From Aquisalimonas sp. (GTDB taxonomy: Bacteria > Pseudomonadota > Gammaproteobacteria > Nitrococcales > Aquisalimonadaceae): a stretch of 8,357 nt of DNA. Below the pieces are notes generated by a model, which was not told where the DNA came from, ran no database searches, and saw only the letters and a list, made by a program, of their open reading frames with translations. The position numbers were made by a program, and so were the translations under genes. Positions within the stretch are counted from its first letter, which is position 1. The number at the start of each line of letters is the position of its first letter. The DNA is taken from NCBI GenBank assembly GCA_007133445.1, contig SLMR01000184.1:1-8357 (forward strand). Reading direction: 5' to 3'. This document shows positions 1 through 6,724 of this stretch, in pieces.

Positions 1-615
1 CGTTCATGGTACGAGCAGCGCCAGCGCCGGGAGCAGGCGCTGTTGCTGGCCGTTGTCCTGGGCCTGATGTTGCTGGTGTGGAACTATGCCCTTCAGATTC
101 CCGTGGAGCAGCGGCTGGAGCAGGCCGAGCGCCGGATTGCGGACCTGGACAATACCCGGCTGCAGCTTGCCGAAGAGCGGGACGAACTGGTGGCACGCCA
201 GGATGAGGATCCGGATGCACCGTGGCGGGAGCGGTTGGAGGATGCCCGGGAGGCGCTGACAGAGCTTGAAGCCGATCTGGACGAGCAGTTGGAACGCCTG
301 GTCTCTCCCAGACGCATGGTGTCGGTGCTGCGGCAGGTGCTGGCAGAGCAGGACGACCTGGACCTGAAGTACCTGGAGACCCGGGAACCGGAAGTTGTTT
401 TCGAGGGCGATGATCTGCGCATCTACCGGCATGGCGTGACCGCCGTGTTCGAGGGCACCTATGCCGCGACCCAGGGGTATCTCGAGGAACTGGAGGCAAG
501 TTCCCGGGAGCTGGTCTGGGACCGGGTGGACTACCAGGTCCTGACGCATCCAAGGGCGCGTGTGCAACTGGACGTGCATACGCTCAGCCTGGAGGAGTCC
601 ACTCTTGGCATCTAG
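1..615 (+). CDS. mshJ: MSHA biogenesis protein MshJ, PilO/GspM-like (5'-truncated)
   Basis: This is an inner-membrane pilus assembly protein, a counterpart of PilO in type IVa pili and GspM in type II secretion. The family links the cytoplasmic/inner-membrane complex to the secretin through the periplasm. The reading frame is open from base 1 to the TAG at 613-615, giving 204 visible residues. No ATG occurs in frame before the membrane helix, so the true start lies upstream and probably only about 10-15 residues are missing (family length about 215). The visible N-terminus is a short basic, aromatic stretch (WYEQRQRREQ), followed by one hydrophobic helix at visible residues 13-31. A Glu/Leu/Arg-rich coiled coil covers about residues 35-105, and a compact alpha/beta C-terminal domain about 115-195, with the PilO-like TYAATQGYLEELE stretch. 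Identification rests on this architecture plus its position directly before mshK-mshL. PilO or GspM of another system would look similar, but the neighbours decide it. Confidence 0.86.
   Translation, partial: RSWYEQRQRREQALLLAVVLGLMLLVWNYALQIPVEQRLEQAERRIADLDNTRLQLAEERDELVARQDEDPDAPWRERLEDAREALTELEADLDEQLERLVSPRRMVSVLRQVLAEQDDLDLKYLETREPEVVFEGDDLRIYRHGVTAVFEGTYAATQGYLEELEASSRELVWDRVDYQVLTHPRARVQLDVHTLSLEESTLGI
591..597 (+). promoter_or_regulatory. Shine-Dalgarno site for mshK (TTG start)
   Basis: GGAGGAG lies within the end of mshJ, 7 bases before the TTG at 605. It is one of the strongest purine-rich sites in the window and supports the non-ATG start of mshK. A second, weaker GAGG at 622-625 precedes the alternative ATG at 632 by 6 bases. 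Confidence 0.6.
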
Positions 616-979
616 ACGGTTGAGGCGGGATATGGCCGGCGTGCCCGCGACCCTGGTGTTCGTCGTTCTGGGGGGGCTGTCGGCCGGTGGTGTGGGGGCT
701 GACCACGATCCGACAGCGCCGCCGGAGGCAGCGGAACCGCGGGAGCCTGCCGCGCAGGCCGATTCTCCGGCAACCCCGGAGGTGCAGGCCATTCTGCGCT
801 CGGGCGACCGCCGTATCGCCTTTGTCGGCGATGCATACATTCGGGAGGGCGATGTGGTGCCGTTCGGGCGGGTGGAGCGGATCGAACGCCATGCCGTCGT
901 CTTCCGGCAGAACGATTCGCTGGTGCATGTGCCGGTGCAGGGTACGGGCATCAAACGGAACCAAAGAGATAACCAATGA
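605..979 (+). CDS. mshK: MSHA biogenesis protein MshK, PilP-like periplasmic protein
   Basis: This small exported protein probably plays the PilP/GspC-like role of bridging the inner-membrane complex and the secretin MshL. From a TTG start at 605 it is 124 residues. The basic n-region ASRRLRRD is followed by a hydrophobic core at residues 13-29 and a plausible signal peptidase I site after V-G-A (residues 30-32). A Pro/Ala/Glu-rich linker covers about 33-58. The small beta-rich domain at 59-118 contains the PilP/GspC-HR-like pattern [24 protein letters not shown], in which a short repeating beta unit is followed by a GD turn. TTG is preferred over the ATG at 632 because only the longer form has the positive charges expected in a signal peptide, and it has a strong ribosome binding site. 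It overlaps mshJ by 11 bases, and its TGA overlaps the mshL ATG (976-979). MshK sequences diverge widely, so the name relies partly on position. Confidence 0.74.
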   Translation: MASRRLRRDMAGVPATLVFVVLGGLSAGGVGADHDPTAPPEAAEPREPAAQADSPATPEVQAILRSGDRRIAFVGDAYIREGDVVPFGRVERIERHAVVFRQNDSLVHVPVQGTGIKRNQRDNQ

Positions 980-2601
980 GCGCAACACGCACCATCATCC
1001 CGGGAACCGTTGTCGCGCTGGCTCTCCTGCTTGCGGGGTGTGCGGCCAGCCCGGAGGCGGACCGCGAACGCGGCAAGGAGATGGACGAGGCCATCGACGA
1101 TGCCCTGAGCTCGGCCGAGGAGACCGCGGATACCGAGGACGCGCCGGACGACGTACCGGATGCCGTCGGTGAGGCGCTGATGCCGGACCCGGAGCCGGTC
1201 CCCGATCTGGGCGACAGCGAGGAGCGCTTCGATCTGTCCGTCAGCCAGTTGCCGGCGCAGGATTTCTTCATGGGGCTGGTGGAGGACACGCCGCACAACA
1301 TGGTTGTGCATCCGGATGTCGACGGCACGATCTCCCTGAGCCTGCAGAATGTCACCGTCCCCGAGGTGATGCAGGCGGTGCGCGAAGTCTACGGTTACGA
1401 GTATCGGGAAACCGCCGCCGGTTTCCTGGTCCTGCCCCAGGAAGCGCAGACGCGTATCTTCCAGGTGGAGTACCTGAACGTCGACCGCCGTGGCGCCTCG
1501 GATACACGCGTCAGCTCCGGTGCGCTGACCGACAGCAATGATGATGACGGCGGGCGTACCCTGTCCGGCAGCCGCATCTCCACCGATGCCTCATCGGATG
1601 TCTGGGGGGAGCTGCGGGAGGCGCTGGAGACCATCGTTGGTGATGAGGATGACTCCCGCATCGTCATGAGCCCGCAGGCGGGTACGGTGGTTGTGCGCGC
1701 CATGCCCGGAACGCTGCGTCAGGTGGAGGAGTTCCTGGGCGGCGTCGAGACCAACCTGGGCCGACAGGTGGTGCTCGAGGCGAAGATCCTCGAGGTCGAG
1801 CTCAGCGATCGCTTCCAGTCCGGCATCAACTGGCAGGCCCTGGCGAGCCCCGATGGCCGGGACGTCACGCTGGGGCAGCAGGACGGCACGGTCTTCGATG
1901 GCGATCTGCCCGACCCGGGTGGCGTGTTCTCGCTGACGGCGGACATGGGGGACTTCTCTGCGCTCCTGGAGCTTCTCGAGACCCAGGGTGAAGTGCAGGT
2001 GCTGTCCAGCCCGCGGGTGTCCACGGTCAACAATCAGAAAGCCGTCATCAAGGTGGGAACCGACGAGTTCTTCGTCACCGACATTTCCACCACCACGACC
2101 GCCGTCGGGACCGCGGCCACCATCTCCCCGGACGTGGAGCTGACCCCGTTCTTCTCGGGCATCGCGCTGGACGTCACGCCGCACATCAGCGCCGACAACC
2201 GGGTGACCCTGCATGTCCACCCGTCCGTGAGCGAGGTCACCGATCAGCGCAAGGATATCAGCACCGGCGAGGAGACGTTCGACATTCCCCTGGCCCGCAG
2301 CGACGTGCGCGAATCCGACAGCATTGTCCGCGCCGACAGCGGCGAGGTGGTGGTGATCGGCGGATTGATGCAGGACCGTGTCGAGGACGCCACGGGGCAG
2401 GTGCCGGTGCTCGGGGATCTGCCCATGGTCGGCGGCCTGTTCCGGCAGCGGGACAGCGAAACCGTCAAGAGTGAACTGGTGATTCTGCTGCGGCCGGTGG
2501 TCGTGGACGAGGATACCTGGGGCGACCAGATGGGCCAGAGCCGCGAGCGCATGCAGCAGCTGCGCGGTGATCGCACCGGGGCCATCGAGCAGCCCGAGTG
2601 A
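976..2601 (+). CDS. mshL: MSHA outer-membrane secretin MshL (lipoprotein)
   Basis: This is the outer-membrane pore through which the MSHA-type pilus exits. The 541-residue protein starts with a lipoprotein signal: a hydrophobic run ends in the lipobox LLAGC with Cys22 as the lipidated residue, and Ala rather than Asp at +2 fits outer-membrane sorting. Residues 28-80 are an acidic, low-complexity tether. An STN-like (secretin/TonB short N-terminal) domain follows at about 92-155. A second N-domain at about 160-255 is split by a Ser/Asp-rich loop (179-207). The secretin core begins at [14 protein letters not shown] (264) and includes [17 protein letters not shown] (340-356), a Thr-rich stretch followed by [19 protein letters not shown] (384-402), and the secretin signature [17 protein letters not shown] (476-492). 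The last ~30 residues form a short polar tail. Length and order fit MshL well. Translation is probably coupled to mshK through the ATGA overlap, because only a weak AAGAGA lies upstream. Confidence 0.95.
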   Translation: MSATRTIIPGTVVALALLLAGCAASPEADRERGKEMDEAIDDALSSAEETADTEDAPDDVPDAVGEALMPDPEPVPDLGDSEERFDLSVSQLPAQDFFMGLVEDTPHNMVVHPDVDGTISLSLQNVTVPEVMQAVREVYGYEYRETAAGFLVLPQEAQTRIFQVEYLNVDRRGASDTRVSSGALTDSNDDDGGRTLSGSRISTDASSDVWGELREALETIVGDEDDSRIVMSPQAGTVVVRAMPGTLRQVEEFLGGVETNLGRQVVLEAKILEVELSDRFQSGINWQALASPDGRDVTLGQQDGTVFDGDLPDPGGVFSLTADMGDFSALLELLETQGEVQVLSSPRVSTVNNQKAVIKVGTDEFFVTDISTTTTAVGTAATISPDVELTPFFSGIALDVTPHISADNRVTLHVHPSVSEVTDQRKDISTGEETFDIPLARSDVRESDSIVRADSGEVVVIGGLMQDRVEDATGQVPVLGDLPMVGGLFRQRDSETVKSELVILLRPVVVDEDTWGDQMGQSRERMQQLRGDRTGAIEQPE

Positions 2602-2608
2602 CGGGAGT

Positions 2609-2613
2609 GGAGG
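2609..2613 (+). promoter_or_regulatory. Candidate ribosome binding region of mshM
   Basis: The only intergenic gap of more than a few bases within the operon (2602-2616, between mshL and mshM) contains GGGAG at 2603-2607 and GGAGG at 2609-2613. GGAGG is only 3 bases from the ATG at 2617, which is closer than usual. GGGAG at 9 bases spacing may be the functional site. Nothing resembling a promoter or terminator fits in the 15 bases. Confidence 0.5.
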
Positions 2614-2616
2614 CCG

Positions 2617-3537
2617 ATGTATCTGGAGCACTTCGGTCTCGAGGATTATCCGTTCTCGCTGTCGCCGGACACCGCCTACTTCTGCAACCAGGGTGCCTGG
2701 CAGGAAGCACTCAACGTCGTTCTGGTCGCTCTGGCCGGGGGTGAGGGGTTCATCAAGGTGACGGGCGAGGTGGGCACCGGCAAGACCATGCTCTGCCGCA
2801 CGTTGCTCCGTCGCCTGGACGCCGACTACACCACCGCCTGGATTGCCAATCCCTGTGTGAGCGCCAACGGTCTGCGCCTCAGTCTGGCCGACGAGCTCGG
2901 CCTCCGGCTGCCAGGAAATGCCGGCCAGCACCGGATCCTGCGGGAACTGAACGGCGCCATGATGGAGGCGCGGGAACAGCAGCGGCCAGTGGTCCTGGTG
3001 CTGGACGAGGCCCAGTCCATGCCGGACGAAACCCTCGAAGCCCTGCGGCTCCTGACCAACCTGGAGACCGAACGCGCCAAGTTGCTCCAGGTGGTCATGT
3101 TCGGTCAGCCCGAGCTCGACGCCCGCTTGGCCCAGGAGCGGTGGCGCCAGCTGCGTCAGCGCATCACCTTCGCCTACACGCTGGGCCAGCTCGGGCCGGA
3201 GGAAGTGCGTGGCTACGTCAGTCACCGGCTCGCCGTGGCGGGGAGTCACGGCGCCCGGCTGTTCAGTGAGCGCGCCCTGCACGCGCTGTACCGCAGCAGC
3301 GACGGCCTGCCCCGGCTGATCAACATCCTCGCGCACAAGGCCCTGCTCGCGGCCTGGGGCGAGGGTAGTGGCAGCGTGGACCGGGCGCACGTGCAGCGCG
3401 CCGCCAGGGATACCGGCGATGCCCGCGACCCGGGCGGTGGGCGCATCGGCTGGTGGGCCGCAGCGTCTGTCGCGGCCGCCCTGCTGGTCGCCGCGGCCGG
3501 CATGGTCCACTGGTACGGGCTGGGGGTGGCGGCATGA
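2617..3537 (+). CDS. mshM: MSHA biogenesis ATPase MshM (ExeA/GspA-like AAA protein)
   Basis: This is a cytoplasmic AAA ATPase anchored by one C-terminal membrane helix, related to ExeA/GspA, which with ExeB/GspB helps secretins assemble across peptidoglycan. It has 306 residues. The ExeA-type N-terminus (MYLEHFGLEDYPFSLSPDT) is followed by Walker A GEVGTGKT (50-57, Lys56), Walker B VVLVLDEAQ (125-133, Asp130/Glu131), a sensor-like LLQVVMFGQPEL (156-167) and the family motif RQLRQRI (177-183). The helical lid includes SDGLPRLINILAHKALL (228-244). A Gly-rich basic hinge leads to a hydrophobic helix at about 279-297, with only about nine residues after it. There is therefore no periplasmic peptidoglycan-binding domain of the kind found in full-length ExeA. 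The ATG at 2617 gives exactly the family N-terminus. The stop overlaps the mshN start (3534-3537). Confidence 0.93.
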   Translation: MYLEHFGLEDYPFSLSPDTAYFCNQGAWQEALNVVLVALAGGEGFIKVTGEVGTGKTMLCRTLLRRLDADYTTAWIANPCVSANGLRLSLADELGLRLPGNAGQHRILRELNGAMMEAREQQRPVVLVLDEAQSMPDETLEALRLLTNLETERAKLLQVVMFGQPELDARLAQERWRQLRQRITFAYTLGQLGPEEVRGYVSHRLAVAGSHGARLFSERALHALYRSSDGLPRLINILAHKALLAAWGEGSGSVDRAHVQRAARDTGDARDPGGGRIGWWAAASVAAALLVAAAGMVHWYGLGVAA

Positions 3538-4916
3538 GCCTGATCAACGATGTCCTGCGGGATCTGGACCGACGCCGGGAGCGGCCGCGCGGCAGCATGC
3601 CCTCCGGAGTGCGAGCCCCGGGTTCGCATCCGCGTTTCCGCTCGGCCGTGATCCGCGTTCTGCCCTGGTTCGCCGGATTGGGGATCCTGGGCGGCGCGGC
3701 GCTGATGCTCCACCTCTGGCTGGAACAGCAGGCACCCGGGACCGGCGGTAATGTGCCGGAGCCTGCGAACGTCACGGCCCTGGACATCGGCGACGAACCG
3801 GTGGAGGACACACCCCGGCCACGCCTCGAACAAGTGGATGTGCGCAACGCCGAGGCGGACGATGAAGGCTTGGAGTTGCGCTTCATCACTGAGTATCCCC
3901 TGGTTCACACCCTGGAGCGTGCCAGCGATGGCAGAGTGATCACCCTCGCACTTCCGGTGGACGGCGAAGGACCGGAGTTGCCGGACCTGCTCCGGGAAGT
4001 GCCGGAGGTGGTCGCCGTGGACTGGCGGTTCCACGGTGACCGGCTCACGTTGAAACTTGAATTCGAGACCGCTCCGCGGCTGCAGGTGCAGCGCCTGAGT
4101 CTGCCGGCTGGCGTCGCCCTGGCGTTCGACTTCCCGGCGGACCCGGGCGCCGACGATGAACCCGACGGAGACGGGGAGACCGTGGCCGAGACTGCGGAAC
4201 CGGGGGCCGGGACGGAGCCGGAGGCGACCCGGGGCGATCAACGTGCGGACCGGCAGGAGACGGCCGAAGCGCTGGTGGAATCGCCGCTAGGCGTCCCGGC
4301 AGCGGAAGCCGGGGACGGGGTCGGTGGTGAGCTGGTTCGCCGTCCCTCCCGCGCCGGGGACGCCGATGGCGCCCTGCGCCGCGCCAGGGCTGCCGAGGAC
4401 GCCGGCGATATCCGCGAGGCGGAGGCCATCTACCGGGATGGCCTGGCGGAGACGCCGGACGCGTGGCGCCTCCGTCGCGGTCTCGCCGCGCTCCTGCATC
4501 AGCGCGGCGAGACCGAAAGCGCGGCGGGTCTTCTGGCCGAGGGGCTGGAGGACGAGCGTGGTGCGCCGGCCCTGGCCCGGCTCAAGGCCCGCATCCTGAT
4601 GGAGCACGATCCCGAACGGGCGATCCGCGTGCTGGAGGCGCATCCGGCGAGCAGCTTCGGCGACGGTGGCTGGCATGCGTTACTGGCCGCCCTGTATCGT
4701 CAGACCGGGCAGGCCGAGGATGCGGTGCCGCTATACCGGGAACTGGCGCGGCAGCAGAGCAGCGAGGGTCGATGGTGGCTCGGTCTCGGCGTCGCCCTGG
4801 AAGAGAGCGACGAGGCCGACCGTGCGCGCGCCGCTTACGAGCGCGCGTTGACCGTCGGCGGACTGGACAGTGAACTCACGGCGTTTCTGCGCCAACGCAT
4901 CGAGACCCTGGAATGA
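3534..4916 (+). CDS. mshN: MSHA biogenesis protein MshN (GspB-like N-terminus, TPR domain)
   Basis: This bitopic inner-membrane protein has a mostly periplasmic body and probably partners MshM and the secretin. It has 460 residues from the ATG at 3534, which produces the MSLINDVLRDLDRRR start typical of MshN and GspB/ExeB. An in-frame GTG further upstream (3453) would add 27 residues unlike the family and was not used. A cytoplasmic basic segment (12-42) precedes one membrane helix at about 44-63. Residues 99-201 form a beta-rich block, with alternating hydrophobics such as LELRF, VITLALP, LTLKLEF and VALAFDF, that resembles an AMIN-type peptidoglycan-binding sandwich (inference). Residues 203-275 are an acidic Ala/Glu/Gly/Asp linker. 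Residues 278-445 contain about four to five TPR-like helix pairs, for example AGDIREAEAIYRDGL, RGETESAAGLLAEGL, TGQAEDAVPLYREL and SDEADRARAAYERAL. ATGA overlaps at both ends (3534-3537 with mshM, 4913-4916 with mshE) suggest translational coupling. Confidence 0.88.
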   Translation: MSLINDVLRDLDRRRERPRGSMPSGVRAPGSHPRFRSAVIRVLPWFAGLGILGGAALMLHLWLEQQAPGTGGNVPEPANVTALDIGDEPVEDTPRPRLEQVDVRNAEADDEGLELRFITEYPLVHTLERASDGRVITLALPVDGEGPELPDLLREVPEVVAVDWRFHGDRLTLKLEFETAPRLQVQRLSLPAGVALAFDFPADPGADDEPDGDGETVAETAEPGAGTEPEATRGDQRADRQETAEALVESPLGVPAAEAGDGVGGELVRRPSRAGDADGALRRARAAEDAGDIREAEAIYRDGLAETPDAWRLRRGLAALLHQRGETESAAGLLAEGLEDERGAPALARLKARILMEHDPERAIRVLEAHPASSFGDGGWHALLAALYRQTGQAEDAVPLYRELARQQSSEGRWWLGLGVALEESDEADRARAAYERALTVGGLDSELTAFLRQRIETLE

Positions 4917-6724
4917 CGGAGACGGAAAGCGGAACCCGGACGCGCCGCAAGATTCGCATCGGCGATCTGCTGGTCAGCGAAGGCGTCATCTCGGACAGCC
5001 AGCTCCAGGCGGCATTGATCGAACACAAACGCACCGGCCGCAAGCTTGGCCGTACGCTCATCGATCTGGGCTACGTCTCCGAGGCCAGGCTCAACGACCT
5101 CCTGGCCCGCCAACTCGGCGTCGCCAATCTGGACCTGCGCAGCTACGAGGTAGAGCCGGAGACGGTGCGGCAACTGCCGGAGACCCATGCTCGTCGGCTG
5201 CGCACCCTGGTCCTGAAGGAGGAGGACGATCATTTCCTGGTCGGGATGGCGGACCCCACCGACCTGTTCGCCCAGGACGAGCTGACCCGCCTGCTGGGGA
5301 AGCCGGTGCGGGTTGCAGTGGTACGGGAGCGGGATCTTCTGCAGATCATCGACCGGACCTACCGCCGCACCGAGGAAATCTCCAACATTGCAGAGGAGCT
5401 CGAGGAAGAGATCGGCGATGACGATGTCGATCTCGCCTCGCTGGAGGAGGGGGCCGGGACGGGCAATGCACCGGTGGTGCGACTGCTGCGCTCCATTTTC
5501 GAGGATGCCGTGCAGGTCGGAGCATCGGACATTCACATCGAGCCGGACGAGAGCGCCCTGCGCATTCGCCAGCGTGTGGACGGGCAGCTGCAGGAGCACG
5601 TGGTGAAAGAGAAGCGCATCGCCCCGGCGCTGATCCTGCGGCTCAAGCTCATGGCGGGGCTGAACATCTCCGAGAAGCGTCTGCCTCAGGATGGCCGCTT
5701 CAATCTGCGCGTGCACCGCCGCTCCGTGGACGTTCGCCTGTCCACCATGCCCATCCAGTACGGGGAGTCGGTCGTCATGCGCCTGCTGGACCAGTCCGGC
5801 GGCCTGCTGCGCCTGGAACGGCTGGGTATGCCGGACGACGTGCTTGCGCGTTTCCGGCGCCTGATTCACCGCCCCCACGGCATGGTTCTGGTGACGGGCC
5901 CAACCGGCAGCGGCAAGACCACCACCCTGTACGCTGCACTGGCGGAGCTCAACCAGGCGGGCAGCAAGATCATCACCGTCGAGGATCCGGTCGAGTACCG
6001 TCTGTCGCGGATCAACCAGGTGCAGGTTCAGGAGCGCATCGGCCTGACCTTCGGCCGGGTCCTGCGCTCGGCGCTGCGCCAGGATCCCGATATCGTCATG
6101 GTCGGGGAGATGCGTGACCAGGAAACCGCCGAAATCGGGTTGCGTGCCTCGGTGACCGGCCACCTGGTCCTGTCGACGCTGCACACCAATGACGCCCACT
6201 CCACTGCGGTCCGCATGCTGGACATGGGGGCCGAGAGCTACCTGCTGGCGGCCTCCCTGCGCGGCGTGCTGGCCCAGCGGCTACTGCGGCGGGTGTGCGC
6301 CAGCTGCGCCAGCACTCATGCACCGGACGAGCACGAGACCGCCTGGCTGCGCGGCATGCGGATCGATTCCAGTGGCCTGACGTTCAGCCGGGGCAGCGGT
6401 TGTACCCACTGCAACAATACCGGCTACCAGGGTCGCATCGGCGTCTACGAACTGCTGGAGATCGACGGCGCCATGGCCGATGCCCTGCGACGGGAGGAGC
6501 TGGGCGAGTTTGCCGACCTGGCCGCCCGCAGCCCCCGCTTCCGGTCGCTGACCATGGCGGCAATGGACTATGCCCGCCAGGGAGTGACCAGCCTGAGTGA
6601 AGTCATGCGCATCGCGTCGGAACTGGACGAATACGAGGAGCCAGGTATGCCGGCAGCAACGGGGGCATGGCCCGAGCCCGCGCAGGATGACTCATCCCCG
6701 GATCTGCGCCTGGAGGATGACTGA
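4913..6724 (+). CDS. mshE: MSHA pilus extension ATPase MshE with c-di-GMP-binding N-domain
   Basis: This is a hexameric PilB/GspE-family ATPase acting at the cytoplasmic face of MshG to power pilus polymerisation. It has 603 residues. Residues 15-67 are two tandem MshEN c-di-GMP-binding repeats: RIG...G24...L31...L35...H38 and KLG(44-46)...G53...L60...L64...Q67. The rest of the N-domain runs to about 150. An acidic linker (154-180) precedes the GspE core, which has VGASDIHIEP (202-211), Walker A GPTGSGKT (329-336, Lys335), Asp box TVEDPVEY (355-362), Walker B DIVMVGEMRD (393-402, Glu399) and His box STLHTNDAHS (421-430). A four-cysteine zinc motif (C462, C465, C497, C500) is followed by GYQGRIGVYELLEI. 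All catalytic elements are intact. Residues 572-603 form an acidic Pro/Asp/Glu-rich tail beyond the folded core. The ATG overlaps the mshN stop (ATGA, 4913-4916), with no strong ribosome binding site of its own. The N-domain and neighbours distinguish it from PilB and GspE. Confidence 0.96.
   Translation: MTETESGTRTRRKIRIGDLLVSEGVISDSQLQAALIEHKRTGRKLGRTLIDLGYVSEARLNDLLARQLGVANLDLRSYEVEPETVRQLPETHARRLRTLVLKEEDDHFLVGMADPTDLFAQDELTRLLGKPVRVAVVRERDLLQIIDRTYRRTEEISNIAEELEEEIGDDDVDLASLEEGAGTGNAPVVRLLRSIFEDAVQVGASDIHIEPDESALRIRQRVDGQLQEHVVKEKRIAPALILRLKLMAGLNISEKRLPQDGRFNLRVHRRSVDVRLSTMPIQYGESVVMRLLDQSGGLLRLERLGMPDDVLARFRRLIHRPHGMVLVTGPTGSGKTTTLYAALAELNQAGSKIITVEDPVEYRLSRINQVQVQERIGLTFGRVLRSALRQDPDIVMVGEMRDQETAEIGLRASVTGHLVLSTLHTNDAHSTAVRMLDMGAESYLLAASLRGVLAQRLLRRVCASCASTHAPDEHETAWLRGMRIDSSGLTFSRGSGCTHCNNTGYQGRIGVYELLEIDGAMADALRREELGEFADLAARSPRFRSLTMAAMDYARQGVTSLSEVMRIASELDEYEEPGMPAATGAWPEPAQDDSSPDLRLEDD
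6712..6716 (+). promoter_or_regulatory. Shine-Dalgarno site for mshG (GTG start)
   Basis: GGAGG sits inside the last codons of mshE, 8 bases before the GTG at 6725. The mshE TGA (6722-6724) is directly followed by this GTG, so a terminating ribosome is already at the start codon. Confidence 0.7.

Noticed and set aside
6..206. A 66-codon plus-strand frame with an ATG at base 6
   Set aside because: It is in a different frame from mshJ and encodes only low-complexity Ala/Gly/Pro/Arg sequence. The mshJ frame is open through base 1 and has the membrane helix and coiled coil.
687..1172. A 161-codon plus-strand frame overlapping mshK and mshL
   Set aside because: It is Arg/Cys/Gly-rich out-of-frame translation crossing two real genes, with no motif or ribosome binding site advantage.
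4..1311. A 435-codon open frame on the minus strand across mshJ, mshK and the start of mshL
   Set aside because: It is antisense to three coupled genes and has no plausible start signal or motif. Composition explains its length.
2602..2616. Promoter or terminator between mshL and mshM
   Set aside because: The gap is only 15 bases and is filled by the ribosome binding region. No hairpin with a T-run or promoter-like hexamers fits.
1591..3510. A 639-codon open frame on the minus strand across mshL and mshM
   Set aside because: It lies antisense to two well-recognised genes, its translation is low-complexity with many His, Gln, Arg and Gly and no recognisable motif, and long antisense frames are expected in GC-rich DNA with strong third-position bias.
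3453..3533. Upstream extension of mshN from a GTG start inside mshM
   Set aside because: The 27 extra residues are Arg/Gly-rich out-of-frame mshM sequence, and the MSLINDVLRDLDRR start at 3534 is the family N-terminus.
3246..4241. A 331-codon open frame on the minus strand at the mshM/mshN boundary
   Set aside because: It is antisense to two recognised genes, and no domain or signal is visible.
4835..6199. A 454-codon open frame on the minus strand antisense to mshE
   Set aside because: It is the antisense shadow of a highly conserved ATPase gene. The product is His/Gln-rich with no domain or membrane pattern.
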